Below, in pieces: positions 24,090-33,177 of a DNA stretch of 64,000 bases (its first letter is position 1; each line of letters begins with the position of its first letter). The stretch lies in the NCBI GenBank assembly GCA_900548345.1, contig URKA01000001.1:62001-126000 (forward strand), in the 5' to 3' direction. The notes below the pieces were generated by a model that was not told the DNA's origin, did no database searches, and saw only the letters and a program-made list of their open reading frames with translations. Both the position numbers and the translations under genes were made by a program. Origin of the DNA: an uncultured Paraprevotella sp. Lineage in GTDB: Bacteria; Bacteroidota; Bacteroidia; Bacteroidales; Bacteroidaceae.

Positions 24090-25991
24090 ATGCAGAAACC
24101 GACCCTACATTTCGTATACACATCTGTCATCCTGCTTATACTGGCAGCTTGTGCCAGCATCGGTTCGCCGGAAGGCGGCCCGCTCGACGAAACGCCGCCC
24201 AAGATTCTGAAATGTCAGCCGGCCAACATGACGACGAACAGCCAGAAGAAGAAAATCACGTTGGTCTTCGATGAATATATCAACATCGAGAACGCCAGTG
24301 AAAAGGTCATAGTGTCTCCGCCACAGGTAGAAGCACCGGACATCAACACATCCGGCAAGAAGATTCATATCACCCTGCACGACTCACTCAAAAGCAATAC
24401 CACCTATACGGTTGACTTCTCGGACGCCATCGTTGACAACAACGAAGGGAATCCGATGGGGCAATTCACATACACATTCTCTACCGGAGAGAACATAGAC
24501 TCCCTGGAAGTGTCCGGCACATTGCTGGACGCCGGAACATTGGAGCCGGTCAAAGGAATGTTGGTTGGCTTACATTCAAACTTGGAAGACAGCGCCTTTA
24601 CAAAATTACCCTTGGAACGCGTCTCACGTACCAACAGCGACGGACGTTTCACCATCAAAGGCGTGGCTCCCGGAAAATACCGTATCTACGGACTGCAAGA
24701 TGCAGACGGAAACTTTATGTTCAGTCAGAAAAGCGAGATGATTGCTTTCGACTCCATCATCATCAACCCATACTGCAAGCCCGACTGGCGTCCGGATACC
24801 ATTTGGAGAGACAGCACGCACATCGACACCGTCAGACAAGTGCCCTACACGCACTTTTATCCGGACAACATCATCCTGCGCGGATTCGCCGAAGATTTCC
24901 AGACCTTGCACCTGTTGAAAACCGAACGCCCGACTCCGGACATGTTCACCATCTATTTTACCGGTCCTTCCGATACCATCCCGCAAGTCAGGGGACTGAA
25001 CTTCGAGGGTGTGGAACACTTTATCCTTGAGCCTTCCCTGCAAAACGACACGCTGACCTACTGGATTACCGACACCCTCGTCTCCAACAAAGACACCCTC
25101 TCCATCAGCCTGACTTATCTGGACACTGACACGCTCAACCAATTAGTGTACAGAACGGACACTTTAGACCTGGTGGCCAAAATCTCCCGTGACAAACAAA
25201 AGAAGGAACTACAGGCGAAAATTGAAGAGTGGGAAAAAGAGCAGAAGAAAGAGAAACGCCGTCAGAAGGAAAAGTATGTGGAACAGGAATGCCCATACCT
25301 TAAGAAAGAAGAACTGAAATATCAGGCACGCCCTGCAGGGGCAATCGCGCCTGACCAGAATATAACCTTTACCTTCGACGAGCCGATTGCCGTGATAGAT
25401 ACATCGGCTTTCCATTTCTACAAACAGCAAGACACGCTTTGGATTGAAGAACCGTTCCTGTTCCTTCCCAAGGAGAATGACCAAAGAAGCTATGTATTAT
25501 ATGCCGAATGGCATCCCGGCGAACGTTATCGGTTTGAAGCCGACAGCAGTGCGGTAAGAAGTATCCTGGACAAGGAGAGCGCACAGTTCCGGAGAGAAAT
25601 TCCCGTCAGCAAGGAAGAGGATTTCAGTTCACTGTTCGTCCGGCTGATTCTGCCGGATACGGGAGCCGTTGTACAACTGATGAACAACAGCGACAAGGTC
25701 GTGAAAAGCATCAAGGCGGAGAACAACCGTGCCGACTTCTTCTACGTCACACCGGGCGACTATTATTTGCGCCTCTTCATCGACAGAAACGGAGACGGCG
25801 TATGGAACACCGGAGCGTACGACCAGGAACTGCAACCGGAGGAGGTCTTTTATTTCCCCAAACCCCTCTCCCTGAAGGCACGCTGGGAGTTTGAACAGGA
25901 CTGGGAGGTAAGAGGCATACCGCTGGACCAGCAGAAACCGGCGGAGCTTTCCAAACAGAAATCAGGCAAGAGCGGTTCGTCGCGCAGATAA
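24090..25991 (+). CDS. Ig-like domain lipoprotein
   Basis: A 633-residue predicted lipoprotein. The hydrophobic signal ends in the lipobox LILAAC with Cys21 as the modified residue. Residues about 37-130 resemble a bacterial Ig-like (Big_5) domain (PKILKCQPANMTTNSQKKKI, VDFSDAIVDNNEGNPM). About 145-225 resemble a carboxypeptidase-regulatory beta-sandwich (VSGTLLDAGTLEPVKG; TNSDGRFTIKGVAPGKYRIY). A strongly charged helix (about 380-410) is followed by a second Ig-like region. It probably sits in the outer membrane or periplasm as a structural or assembly factor. No catalytic motif is seen. The DUF3108 gene follows 48 bp later, a pairing that suggests a shared envelope function. Confidence 0.86.
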   Translation: MQKPTLHFVYTSVILLILAACASIGSPEGGPLDETPPKILKCQPANMTTNSQKKKITLVFDEYINIENASEKVIVSPPQVEAPDINTSGKKIHITLHDSLKSNTTYTVDFSDAIVDNNEGNPMGQFTYTFSTGENIDSLEVSGTLLDAGTLEPVKGMLVGLHSNLEDSAFTKLPLERVSRTNSDGRFTIKGVAPGKYRIYGLQDADGNFMFSQKSEMIAFDSIIINPYCKPDWRPDTIWRDSTHIDTVRQVPYTHFYPDNIILRGFAEDFQTLHLLKTERPTPDMFTIYFTGPSDTIPQVRGLNFEGVEHFILEPSLQNDTLTYWITDTLVSNKDTLSISLTYLDTDTLNQLVYRTDTLDLVAKISRDKQKKELQAKIEEWEKEQKKEKRRQKEKYVEQECPYLKKEELKYQARPAGAIAPDQNITFTFDEPIAVIDTSAFHFYKQQDTLWIEEPFLFLPKENDQRSYVLYAEWHPGERYRFEADSSAVRSILDKESAQFRREIPVSKEEDFSSLFVRLILPDTGAVVQLMNNSDKVVKSIKAENNRADFFYVTPGDYYLRLFIDRNGDGVWNTGAYDQELQPEEVFYFPKPLSLKARWEFEQDWEVRGIPLDQQKPAELSKQKSGKSGSSRR

Positions 25992-26039
25992 CCGGCCACA
26001 ATATACCAACGAACGAACATCACTAAAACAGTACCCATC

Positions 26040-26858
26040 ATGAAGAAGACCTTTTTATCACTCCTGTTCCTTTGCATCTTCGGCTGCTGTCACCACGTTC
26101 TTCACGCCCAGTGTACATCCAAGAACAGTGCGTTCAACTCCGGAGAGTTGCTTTCCTATAAGCTCTACTTCAACTGGAAATTCATTTGGGTGACCGTAGG
26201 TACTGCGGAGATGAGCATCAAGGAAACATCATACGGGCAGCACGATGCCTACCGCTGCCATCTGATTACACGGGGAAACAAACGTGCCGACAGACTTTTC
26301 GTGCTGCGCGACACGCTGGTCAGCATAGTCAACAAACAGCTGACGCCACTTTACTATAGAAAAGGAGCACTCGAAGGAGACCGTTATACGGTGGATGAAG
26401 CCTGGTACAGTTATCCGGAGGGAACATGTCAGGTAAAACAGCGCTTCAAGACACACAGGAATGAAATCCGCGAGAACATGCAGAAAAGCACCGAATGCGT
26501 ATACGACATGATCAGCATGCTTCTGAGGGCACGCTCGTTTGATGCTTCCGACTATAAGATAGGACAGAAAATCAACTTCCCTATGGCCGACGGCGGAAAG
26601 GTGGAAAGACAGACCTTGATTTACAGAGGCAAGAAGAACTTCAAGATGGAAGACAGCAAAACCAAATACCGTTGTCTCGTGTTCTCTTTCGTCGAATACA
26701 AGGACGGCAAGGAAAAGGAAGTGGTCACATTCTACGTGACAGACGACAAGAACCACCTTCCCGTCCGTCTGGACATGTATCTGAGGTTCGGCAGTGCGAA
26801 AGCCTTCCTTACCGACGCAAAAGGCGTGCGCAATACGCAGACATCCATCATCAAGTAG
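26040..26858 (+). CDS. DUF3108 domain-containing secreted protein
   Basis: A 272-residue protein with a signal peptide ending near ...HHVLHAQ (about residue 24). The body fits DUF3108 (FNSGELLSYKLYFNWKFIWV; PVRLDMYLRFGSAKAFL), a periplasmic beta-rich family of unknown function seen in many Bacteroidota and Proteobacteria. It is the last gene of the GH3-lipoprotein-DUF3108 run and overlaps the stop of the convergent Crp-like gene by 8 bp. No enzymatic residues are evident. The family resemblance is good, but the function is unknown. Confidence 0.85.
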   Translation: MKKTFLSLLFLCIFGCCHHVLHAQCTSKNSAFNSGELLSYKLYFNWKFIWVTVGTAEMSIKETSYGQHDAYRCHLITRGNKRADRLFVLRDTLVSIVNKQLTPLYYRKGALEGDRYTVDEAWYSYPEGTCQVKQRFKTHRNEIRENMQKSTECVYDMISMLLRARSFDASDYKIGQKINFPMADGGKVERQTLIYRGKKNFKMEDSKTKYRCLVFSFVEYKDGKEKEVVTFYVTDDKNHLPVRLDMYLRFGSAKAFLTDAKGVRNTQTSIIK

Positions 26859-27447
26859 ATAGTTTCCTGAAAACAGCCGACCTCACACGGCTCAACGATT
26901 CGGGGGTCATCAGCAGATAGGATGCAATATCGTTGACCGAAGCCCTACAGGCTACCGTCGGAAATTCTTTCAGAAAACGTTCATAACGTTCCTGGGCAGA
27001 CTCAAACCGCCATGAGTCTGCCTTTACCTGATGCAGTATCAGATTGTTTTCGAGAAAATGGCGCAGCCATTCGGCAATGCCGGCATGTTCCCTCGAAAGT
27101 TCTACCAACCTGTTGTATGGAATCAGACAAAGCTCACTGTATTCCAGCGCTTCCATCATCAGACGCGAAGGCTTGTTCTTGAAAATACTCTCGATACAAT
27201 AGGCAATGTTTCCCTCACACGTAAAATGTTCGGTAATCTCCTTGCCGTTCTTGAAATAGAACTGCCTGAGCAGTCCCTTGCGGACATAGACCATATAATG
27301 ACATATCTGCCTGTCCCGCACCACCATCTCTTTCCGGCCCGCCTTCTTCAATATCAGAATGTCGGACAAGGCGGCACGTTCCCCGGCAGACAAGTCCGAG
27401 AAAAGGGGTATCATATCGGCAATAGCAGCTTTTTCCACTTCATCCAT
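26851..27447 (-). CDS. Crp/Fnr family transcriptional regulator
   Basis: A 198-residue regulator with an N-terminal cyclic-nucleotide-binding-like beta-roll (about 20-115; MVVRDRQICHYMVYVRKGLLR) and a C-terminal helix-turn-helix (ASVNDIASYLLMTPESLSRV, about 166-185). There is no cysteine cluster for an Fnr iron-sulfur centre, so the effector is unknown. Bacteroidota have many such Crp-like proteins. It is transcribed away from xylB. A TGAT-N4-ATCA palindrome at 27519-27530 in the shared intergenic region could be its own operator or control the xyl operon. Its 3' end overlaps the DUF3108 gene by 8 bp. Confidence 0.9.
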   Translation of the reverse strand: MDEVEKAAIADMIPLFSDLSAGERAALSDILILKKAGRKEMVVRDRQICHYMVYVRKGLLRQFYFKNGKEITEHFTCEGNIAYCIESIFKNKPSRLMMEALEYSELCLIPYNRLVELSREHAGIAEWLRHFLENNLILHQVKADSWRFESAQERYERFLKEFPTVACRASVNDIASYLLMTPESLSRVRSAVFRKLST

Positions 27448-27518
27448 TTTTATCGTTCACGACCCAACGAAGATACTAAAAAAAAGAGAAGCCGGGAATG
27501 CCTTGAGGGCATTATTTC

Positions 27519-27530
27519 TGATTTAAATCA
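27519..27530. promoter_or_regulatory. Candidate Crp/Fnr-type operator
   Basis: TGATTTAAATCA is a perfect 12-bp palindrome of the TGAT-N4-ATCA type used by the Crp/Fnr family. It lies about 63 bp upstream of a likely regulator transcription start (near-consensus -7 box TATCTTCG on the minus strand at 27475-27468) and about 93 bp upstream of the xyl operon start. Confidence 0.5.
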
Positions 27531-27603
27531 TAAAAAAAGCCTTTTGATGCCATAGGTCTTGTTTTTTAACTACAAGAGAATCGATGTTCACCCAAAGTTC
27601 ATT

Positions 27604-27611
27604 TATATTTG
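27604..27611 (+). promoter_or_regulatory. -7 element of the xylBA operon
   Basis: TATATTTG matches TAnnTTTG exactly, with no clear -33 match. Initiation near 27618 leaves a leader of about 120 nt to xylB. Confidence 0.55.
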
Positions 27612-27737
27612 CTGTCGCGAAGAGAGGATACGGCCGGGCATAGCCCAATTGGAAAATTCCGTTTTCATTTGCCTCTGCTCTCACCTTTCACTCTCTTTGC
27701 AACATCGATATACCATAACAAAAACACTATTACCGCT

Positions 27738-29255
27738 ATGTATTTAATTGGATATGACATTGGCAGCTCGTCCGTAAAGGCTTGTATCGTGGATGCACAA
27801 AGCGGAAAGACACTAAGCAACGCTTTCTTTCCGAAACAAGAGGCTCCCATCATCAGCCACAAAGCCGGATGGGCGGAACAGGAACCTGAATCGTGGTGGA
27901 GCTACCTGAAGGAAGCCACTGCGGAAGCAATGGCCGCGGCCGCAGACAAGGCCGGCTGCAGCGTGGCTTCAATCAAAGAGGGGCTGGCAGCCATCGGCAT
28001 CAGCTACCAGATGCACGGACTGGTTTGCGTGGATAAAGAACAGAAGGTGTTGCGCCCGGCAATCATCTGGTGCGACTCACGTGCCGTTCCTTACGGAAAC
28101 CATGCGATGGAGACTTTAGGAACAGACTTTTGCCTGAGCCATCTGCTGAATTCTCCGGGCAACTTTACCGCCTGCAAACTGGCATGGGTAAAAGAGAACG
28201 AGCCCGAAGTGTTCGACAGGATAGACAAAATCATGTTGCCGGGCGATTACATAGCCATGCGGCTGACTGGAACGGCCACCACCACAGTGTCCGGACTTTC
28301 CGAAGGCATGTTCTGGGACTTCAAGAACAACTGCATCTGCAAGGAACTGATGGAGCACTTGGGCTTCGGCATGGATGTCATCCCTGAAATCCGTCCCACG
28401 TTCAGCGAACAGGGACGGGTCACTCCACAGATTGCCGAAGAACTGGGCATCAAGAGCGGAATCCCCGTGACCTACCGCGCCGGCGACCAACCCAACAACG
28501 CCCTCTCGCTGAACGTCTTCAACCCTGGAGAGATTGCCTCTACGGCCGGAACTTCGGGAGTGGTCTATGGCGTCAACGGCACTGTCAACTACGATCCGTT
28601 GTCACGTGTCAATACCTTTGCACACGTCAACCATACCGACGAACAGACACGCCTCGGCGTATTGCTCTGCATCAACGGAACAGGTATCCTTAACTCCTGG
28701 ATACGCAGAAACATCGCCCCCGAAAACTGTTCATACGAAGACCTGAACCGCATGGCGGAAAGCGTGGCCATCGGCAGTGAGGGCATCAGCATCATCCCGT
28801 TCGGAAACGGCGCGGAGAGAGTCATGCAGAACAAGGAAACCGGTTGCAGCATACACGGCGTGAACTTCAACGTGCATAACCGCAATCATCTGGTGCGTGC
28901 CGCCCAGGAGGGTATCGTATTCTCTTTCAAGTACGGTATCGACATCATGCAGGGCATGGGCATGAACATCAGCAAGATTCACGCCGGACGCGCCAACATG
29001 TTCCTCAGCCCTCTGTTCCGCAACACATTGGCCGGAGTGACGGGCGCCACCATCGAACTGTATGAGACCGACGGTTCTGTCGGAGCAGCCAAAGGAGCAG
29101 GCATCGGCGCAGGCATCTACAAAGACAACAATGAAGCGTTTGCCAGTCTGGAATGCCTGAAGGTGATCGAGCCGGACACGACGCTGCAACCGCAGTACCT
29201 GGAAGCATACGAACGCTGGCTGAACATACTGGAAACCATTGAGAAACATTATTAA
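27738..29255 (+). CDS. xylB: Xylulokinase
   Basis: A 505-residue FGGY-family sugar kinase that phosphorylates D-xylulose to xylulose 5-phosphate, feeding the pentose phosphate pathway. It starts MYLIGYDIGSSSVKACIVD, the ATPase-fold phosphate-1 loop. AIIWCDSRAV is near residue 111, LPGDYIAMRLTGTATTTVSG near 165 and AGDQPNNALSLNVFNPGEIA near 252, followed by the adenosine motif STAGTSGVVYG. An open frame extends upstream, but the homologous start is the ATG at 27738. It sits 36 bp before xylA in a two-gene operon. No transporter gene is adjacent in this window. Confidence 0.95.
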   Translation: MYLIGYDIGSSSVKACIVDAQSGKTLSNAFFPKQEAPIISHKAGWAEQEPESWWSYLKEATAEAMAAAADKAGCSVASIKEGLAAIGISYQMHGLVCVDKEQKVLRPAIIWCDSRAVPYGNHAMETLGTDFCLSHLLNSPGNFTACKLAWVKENEPEVFDRIDKIMLPGDYIAMRLTGTATTTVSGLSEGMFWDFKNNCICKELMEHLGFGMDVIPEIRPTFSEQGRVTPQIAEELGIKSGIPVTYRAGDQPNNALSLNVFNPGEIASTAGTSGVVYGVNGTVNYDPLSRVNTFAHVNHTDEQTRLGVLLCINGTGILNSWIRRNIAPENCSYEDLNRMAESVAIGSEGISIIPFGNGAERVMQNKETGCSIHGVNFNVHNRNHLVRAAQEGIVFSFKYGIDIMQGMGMNISKIHAGRANMFLSPLFRNTLAGVTGATIELYETDGSVGAAKGAGIGAGIYKDNNEAFASLECLKVIEPDTTLQPQYLEAYERWLNILETIEKHY

Positions 29256-29291
29256 ACCACTTTTTATTCATTACATAAAACTATAATCATT

Positions 29292-30608
29292 ATGGCACAG
29301 AAAGAATATTTCCCCGAAATCGGGAAAATCAAGTTTGAAGGCAAGGAGAGCAAGAACCCTATGGCTTACCATTACTATGACGCAGAAAAGGTCATCCTCG
29401 GCAAGAAAATGAAGGATTGGCTGAAGTTCGCCATGGCATGGTGGCATACACTCTGCGCAGAAGGCGGCGACCAGTTCGGCGGCGTAACCAAATCATTCCC
29501 CTGGAACCAGGGCGAGAACGACATGGCCATCGCCAAGCAGAAAGTAGACGCCGGCTTCGAAATCATGGAGAAGCTGGGCATCGAATACTATTGCTTCCAT
29601 GACGTAGACCTCGTTTCCGAAGGCAATTCCATCGAAGAATATGAAGCCAACATGAAGGAAATCGTGGCTTACCTGAAGGAGAAGATGCAGGGAACCGACA
29701 TCAAGTTGCTGTGGGGTACGGCAAACGTATTCGGCCACAAGCGTTATATGAACGGTGCTGCAACCAACCCTGATTTCAACGTAGTGGCACGCGCTGCCGT
29801 ACAAATCAAGAACGCCATCGACGCTACCATCGCCCTGGGCGGAAGCAACTATGTGTTCTGGGGTGGCCGTGAAGGTTACATGAGCCTGTTGAACACGGAT
29901 ATGAAGCGCGAGAAAGAGCATCTGGCCAAGATGTTGACCGCAGCACGCGACTATGCCCGCGCCAACGGTTTCAAAGGCACGTTCCTTATCGAGCCGAAGC
30001 CCATGGAACCGACCAAACACCAGTACGACGTGGATACGGAAACGGTTATCGGCTTCCTGAAAGCACACGGCCTGGAGAACGATTTCAAGGTGAACATCGA
30101 GGTCAACCATGCCACATTGGCGGGTCACACCTTCGAACACGAACTGGCTTGTGCCGTCGACGCCGGCATGTTGGGTTCTATCGATGCCAACCGCGGTGAC
30201 TACCAGAACGGCTGGGATACCGACCAGTTCCCCATCGACAACTACGAACTGATTCAGGCCATGATGCAGATTATCCGCAACGGCGGTCTCGGCAACGGCG
30301 GTACGAACTTCGACGCCAAGACCCGTCGCAACTCTACCGACTTGGAAGACATCTTCCTGGCTCACATCGCCGGTATGGATGCCATGGCACGTGCCTTGGA
30401 GAATGCTGCCGACCTGCTGGAGAACTCTCCCATCAAACAGATGGTTGCCGACCGTTATGCCAGCTTTGATGCCGGCAAGGGCAAGGAGTTTGAAGAAGGC
30501 AAGCTGAGCCTTGAAGACATCGTGGCATACGCCAAGCAGAACGGCGAGCCGGCACAGACCAGCGGCAAGCAGGAACTTTACGAGGCTATCGTGAACATGT
30601 ATTGCTAA
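29292..30608 (+). CDS. xylA: Xylose isomerase
   Basis: A 438-residue TIM-barrel metalloenzyme that converts D-xylose to D-xylulose. Signatures are [19 protein letters not shown] near residue 47, [10 protein letters not shown] near 101 (catalytic His and Asp), [17 protein letters not shown] near 188, [15 protein letters not shown] near 232 (metal-binding Glu) and [21 protein letters not shown] residues near 268, then GGTNFDAK near 335. The length is that of class II isomerases, the form found in Bacteroides. It follows xylB and ends in a strong hairpin at 30631-30680. Confidence 0.97.
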   Translation: MAQKEYFPEIGKIKFEGKESKNPMAYHYYDAEKVILGKKMKDWLKFAMAWWHTLCAEGGDQFGGVTKSFPWNQGENDMAIAKQKVDAGFEIMEKLGIEYYCFHDVDLVSEGNSIEEYEANMKEIVAYLKEKMQGTDIKLLWGTANVFGHKRYMNGAATNPDFNVVARAAVQIKNAIDATIALGGSNYVFWGGREGYMSLLNTDMKREKEHLAKMLTAARDYARANGFKGTFLIEPKPMEPTKHQYDVDTETVIGFLKAHGLENDFKVNIEVNHATLAGHTFEHELACAVDAGMLGSIDANRGDYQNGWDTDQFPIDNYELIQAMMQIIRNGGLGNGGTNFDAKTRRNSTDLEDIFLAHIAGMDAMARALENAADLLENSPIKQMVADRYASFDAGKGKEFEEGKLSLEDIVAYAKQNGEPAQTSGKQELYEAIVNMYC

Positions 30609-30630
30609 AGATTCCAAACGCAATATAATC

Positions 30631-30680
30631 GGGCAGGAGGTAAACACCCATCGCAGGGGTTTATCTCCTGCCTTTTGTTT
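30631..30680 (+). terminator. Rho-independent-like terminator of xylBA
   Basis: The stem GGGCAGGAG-TAAAC pairs with GTTTA-CTCCTGCC, with minor bulges, around a short cccatcgcagg loop. It is followed by ttttgttt and lies 22 bp after the xylA stop. Confidence 0.82.
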
Positions 30681-30772
30681 ACCGGACGCACGCACCGCCT
30701 ACATCACCTTATACACAAGAACTGAAAAAAGCCGACAAAAAAATCATGTCCTTGTCCGCACTAAAACGATGA

Positions 30773-30842
30773 CCTGTCACCAATGGATTGTTCACCTGTC
30801 GGCATCCAATCGCTGACAGGTGAACAATCCGTTGGTGACAGG
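30773..30842. repeat. Long hairpin repeat, 28-bp arms
   Basis: Arms 30773-30800 and 30815-30842 pair at 27 of 28 positions around a 14-nt loop. The motif attgttcacctgtc recurs at 7730-7743, beside another hairpin. The rest of the 30609-30954 gap shows no gene. It could terminate the convergent genes or be a dispersed palindromic repeat. Confidence 0.7.
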
Positions 30843-30954
30843 TGAAGAAACGGGGCGTGTCAGCGCACTCATTATCAACCAACTACACACGCCACTCATA
30901 CAAACGGAGACGGGCTTCGCCCCATTTAAGAATCTTTACATCCGGAAAGTCTTC

Positions 30955-32082
30955 TTATTCCAGCTTTCCATAGACCTCGTCAGTCACCGGTTCAAGCCAT
31001 TCATTGCTTGCCCCCTCACCAACCTGGGTGGTATATGTAAGATGTTGGAACCAGCTGTCCTTTGCCGCACCGTGCCAATGTTTGACTCCGGCAGGAATGG
31101 CGATGACAGTTCCCGGTTTCATCTCGACGGCCTCTTTCCCTTCTTCCTGATACCATCCGCGGCCCGCTACGGCAATCAGCACCTGCACGGAATGGTGATG
31201 GACATGCCAGTTATTCCGGCAGCGAGGCTCAAACGTCACATTGACAGGTCCTCCGTTTTGGGCATCCATCGGAGCAAGATAACTGTTTCCGATGAAATAC
31301 CGGGCGTAGGCAGTGTTCGGTTCACCCTTGGACCATACCTTGAAATCTACCGGAGCACCTTCGGCCGACTCCTCTCCCTGAAGGACAGAAAGAGCCTTGC
31401 GTACACGGTAAGCCTCCATGCTCCCCACCTTATCCTCCAATACTTCGGGAATTTCTTTCAGCCGGGCTTTTGTCACCCCCATATTCAAAGCACCGCCCAC
31501 ATGCGACACCAGTTGCGGATGACATCCCTCAAGAGCGGAAATGGCACTGACAGTCACCACCTCACGGTCGGCCTCAGAAAGCACATCCGACACAAACACA
31601 TCGCCGAACAGATGTGCCTTCAGGAAGTAATCCATACGTGGTGCAAAGGAATAATCAAAGGGCTTTCCGCCACATAATCTGGTCTGCACCTCCGTTCCCT
31701 TTTCAAGTGCGTTGAACCCCTCAGGCATGACAAACTCATTCCCTTCAGGCACATCCTTTCCTCCGGCTGCACGGTCGGCCACCACGCGCTGCAACACTCC
31801 CAAAGCGTTCAGTGCACGGGGAAAACCCGTATAGGCATACAGTTGGGAAAGCGCTTCTTTTATCTCATTCACCGTCAGGCCGTTTTCCAGGCCCTCATTG
31901 ATGGCACTCTCCAAACGTGCCATATCACCCTTCGCCTCAAATGCTGCAATCTCCACGAGGCTCTGCTGTCTTTTTGTCATTTCCATTTTATTCCGAGTTT
32001 TTAATGTCATGTTTTGTGCCGGACATTCCATCATGCCAAAAAAGATGAAGGACGCGGCTATTGAAAAAATTATCCGTCTCAT
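30955..32082 (-). CDS. Secreted carboxymuconolactone decarboxylase-like and cupin fusion protein
   Basis: A 375-residue protein with an N-terminal signal (MRRIIFSIAASFIFFGMMEC; the cysteine could be lipidated). Residues about 40-110 and 150-230 form two CMD/AhpD-like repeats (VNEIKEALSQLYAYTGFPRA; VVTVSAISALEGCHPQLVSH) with few redox cysteines. Residues about 260-360 form a cupin with NWHVHHHSVQVLIAV and a metal-binding HWHG motif. This fusion is found in Bacteroides, but its substrate is not known. It may act on an aromatic or lactone compound in the envelope. It stands alone, with no co-oriented neighbour. Confidence 0.85.
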   Translation of the reverse strand: MRRIIFSIAASFIFFGMMECPAQNMTLKTRNKMEMTKRQQSLVEIAAFEAKGDMARLESAINEGLENGLTVNEIKEALSQLYAYTGFPRALNALGVLQRVVADRAAGGKDVPEGNEFVMPEGFNALEKGTEVQTRLCGGKPFDYSFAPRMDYFLKAHLFGDVFVSDVLSEADREVVTVSAISALEGCHPQLVSHVGGALNMGVTKARLKEIPEVLEDKVGSMEAYRVRKALSVLQGEESAEGAPVDFKVWSKGEPNTAYARYFIGNSYLAPMDAQNGGPVNVTFEPRCRNNWHVHHHSVQVLIAVAGRGWYQEEGKEAVEMKPGTVIAIPAGVKHWHGAAKDSWFQHLTYTTQVGEGASNEWLEPVTDEVYGKLE

Positions 32083-32324
32083 AACCGATGGGTTTGAATG
32101 ATTACTGTATTTGTTTTCCTATCACATCGCAAAGTTACCGGAGATTACACAAAGACTTGGTAGATGAATTACGGTTTAAACAACCCTTATTACAGAAATT
32201 CCGGTGCAGACATGAAACAATGCCTTCACCAGCTAAAATGACCGAATATGAAAAGTTCATTGAATCTACTATAAATTCATGAATTATAGTTACCTTTACG
32301 ATGAAATCCGACACATTAATTATA

Positions 32325-33143
32325 ATGGCCAAAATAACCGTTCAAAATACACAGATAACAGTTCTTGCATGGAAAGAACAAGACTATATATCTCTTACAG
32401 ACATGGCTACCGCCAAAGAAGGTGATAGTAGGTCTGCCGATATTATTAAGAATTGGATAAGAAATCGTTATACCATTGAGTTTCTCGGCACATGGGAGAT
32501 TATTCACAATCCCCATTTTAAAGTGGTCGAATTTGACCACTTTAGAAAAAATGCAGGCCTACCGTCTTTTGTACTTAGTGCTTCTGAATGGATTGAACGT
32601 ACCAACGCTATCGGTATTGTTGTGAAAAAAGGCCGCTATGGTGGAACTTATGCTCATAAAGACATCGCTTTCGAGTTCGGTTCTGCAATTAGTGTCTCTT
32701 TCAAACTCTATCTGATTGAGGAATTTCAACGGTTGAAAACGAATGAGCTTCAACAGTTCGGTTGGACAGCAAAAAGAGAATTATCGAAAATCAATTACCG
32801 CATACATACCGATGCCGTCAAGCAGAACCTTATTCCGGAGGAAGTTACCCCTATACAGGCAAACATTATCTATGCCAATGAAGCAGACGTACTGAATGTG
32901 GCCATGTTCGGTATGACGGCTAAGCAATGGCGGGAAACTCATTCCGAGTCGAAAGGCAATATACGTGATTATGCCACTGTCAACGAACTTATCTGCCTGT
33001 CAAACATGGAAAACCTCAATGCCGTTTTCATCGAACAGGGTATCCCACAAAGAGAACGGCTTATTAAACTCAATCAAATAGCCATTCATCAGATGAGCGT
33101 GTTAGAAAGTGATGATAACAGCAAAAGGAAGTTATTGAGATAA
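32325..33143 (+). CDS. KilA-N domain protein
   Basis: A 272-residue protein with the KilA-N DNA-binding domain in the first ~140 residues: DYISLTDMATAKEGDSRSAD, IIKNWIRNRYTIEFLGTWE, LSASEWIERTNAIGIVVKKG and GGTYAHKDIAFEFGSAISV. The rest is a helical region of unknown function (MTAKQWRETHSESKGNIRDY). KilA-N proteins are frequent in phages and mobile elements and may act as repressors, antirepressors or accessory DNA-binding factors. The start at 32325 (MAKITV) is preferred over an ATG eight codons upstream. It precedes sbcD by 34 bp and is AT-richer than the sbc genes, hinting at later acquisition. Confidence 0.87.
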   Translation: MAKITVQNTQITVLAWKEQDYISLTDMATAKEGDSRSADIIKNWIRNRYTIEFLGTWEIIHNPHFKVVEFDHFRKNAGLPSFVLSASEWIERTNAIGIVVKKGRYGGTYAHKDIAFEFGSAISVSFKLYLIEEFQRLKTNELQQFGWTAKRELSKINYRIHTDAVKQNLIPEEVTPIQANIIYANEADVLNVAMFGMTAKQWRETHSESKGNIRDYATVNELICLSNMENLNAVFIEQGIPQRERLIKLNQIAIHQMSVLESDDNSKRKLLR

Positions 33144-33177
33144 GAAATTATGTATCACCACATCAAACGTACATAGA

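Noticed and set aside
29493..30695. Open frame of 400 codons antisense to xylA
   Set aside because: Overlaps xylA and the terminator hairpin; no domain.
32088..32282. 64-codon plus-strand frame upstream of the KilA-N gene
   Set aside because: No homology, no promoter, and it overlaps the likely upstream region of the minus-strand cupin gene. It could be a gene remnant but this cannot be supported.
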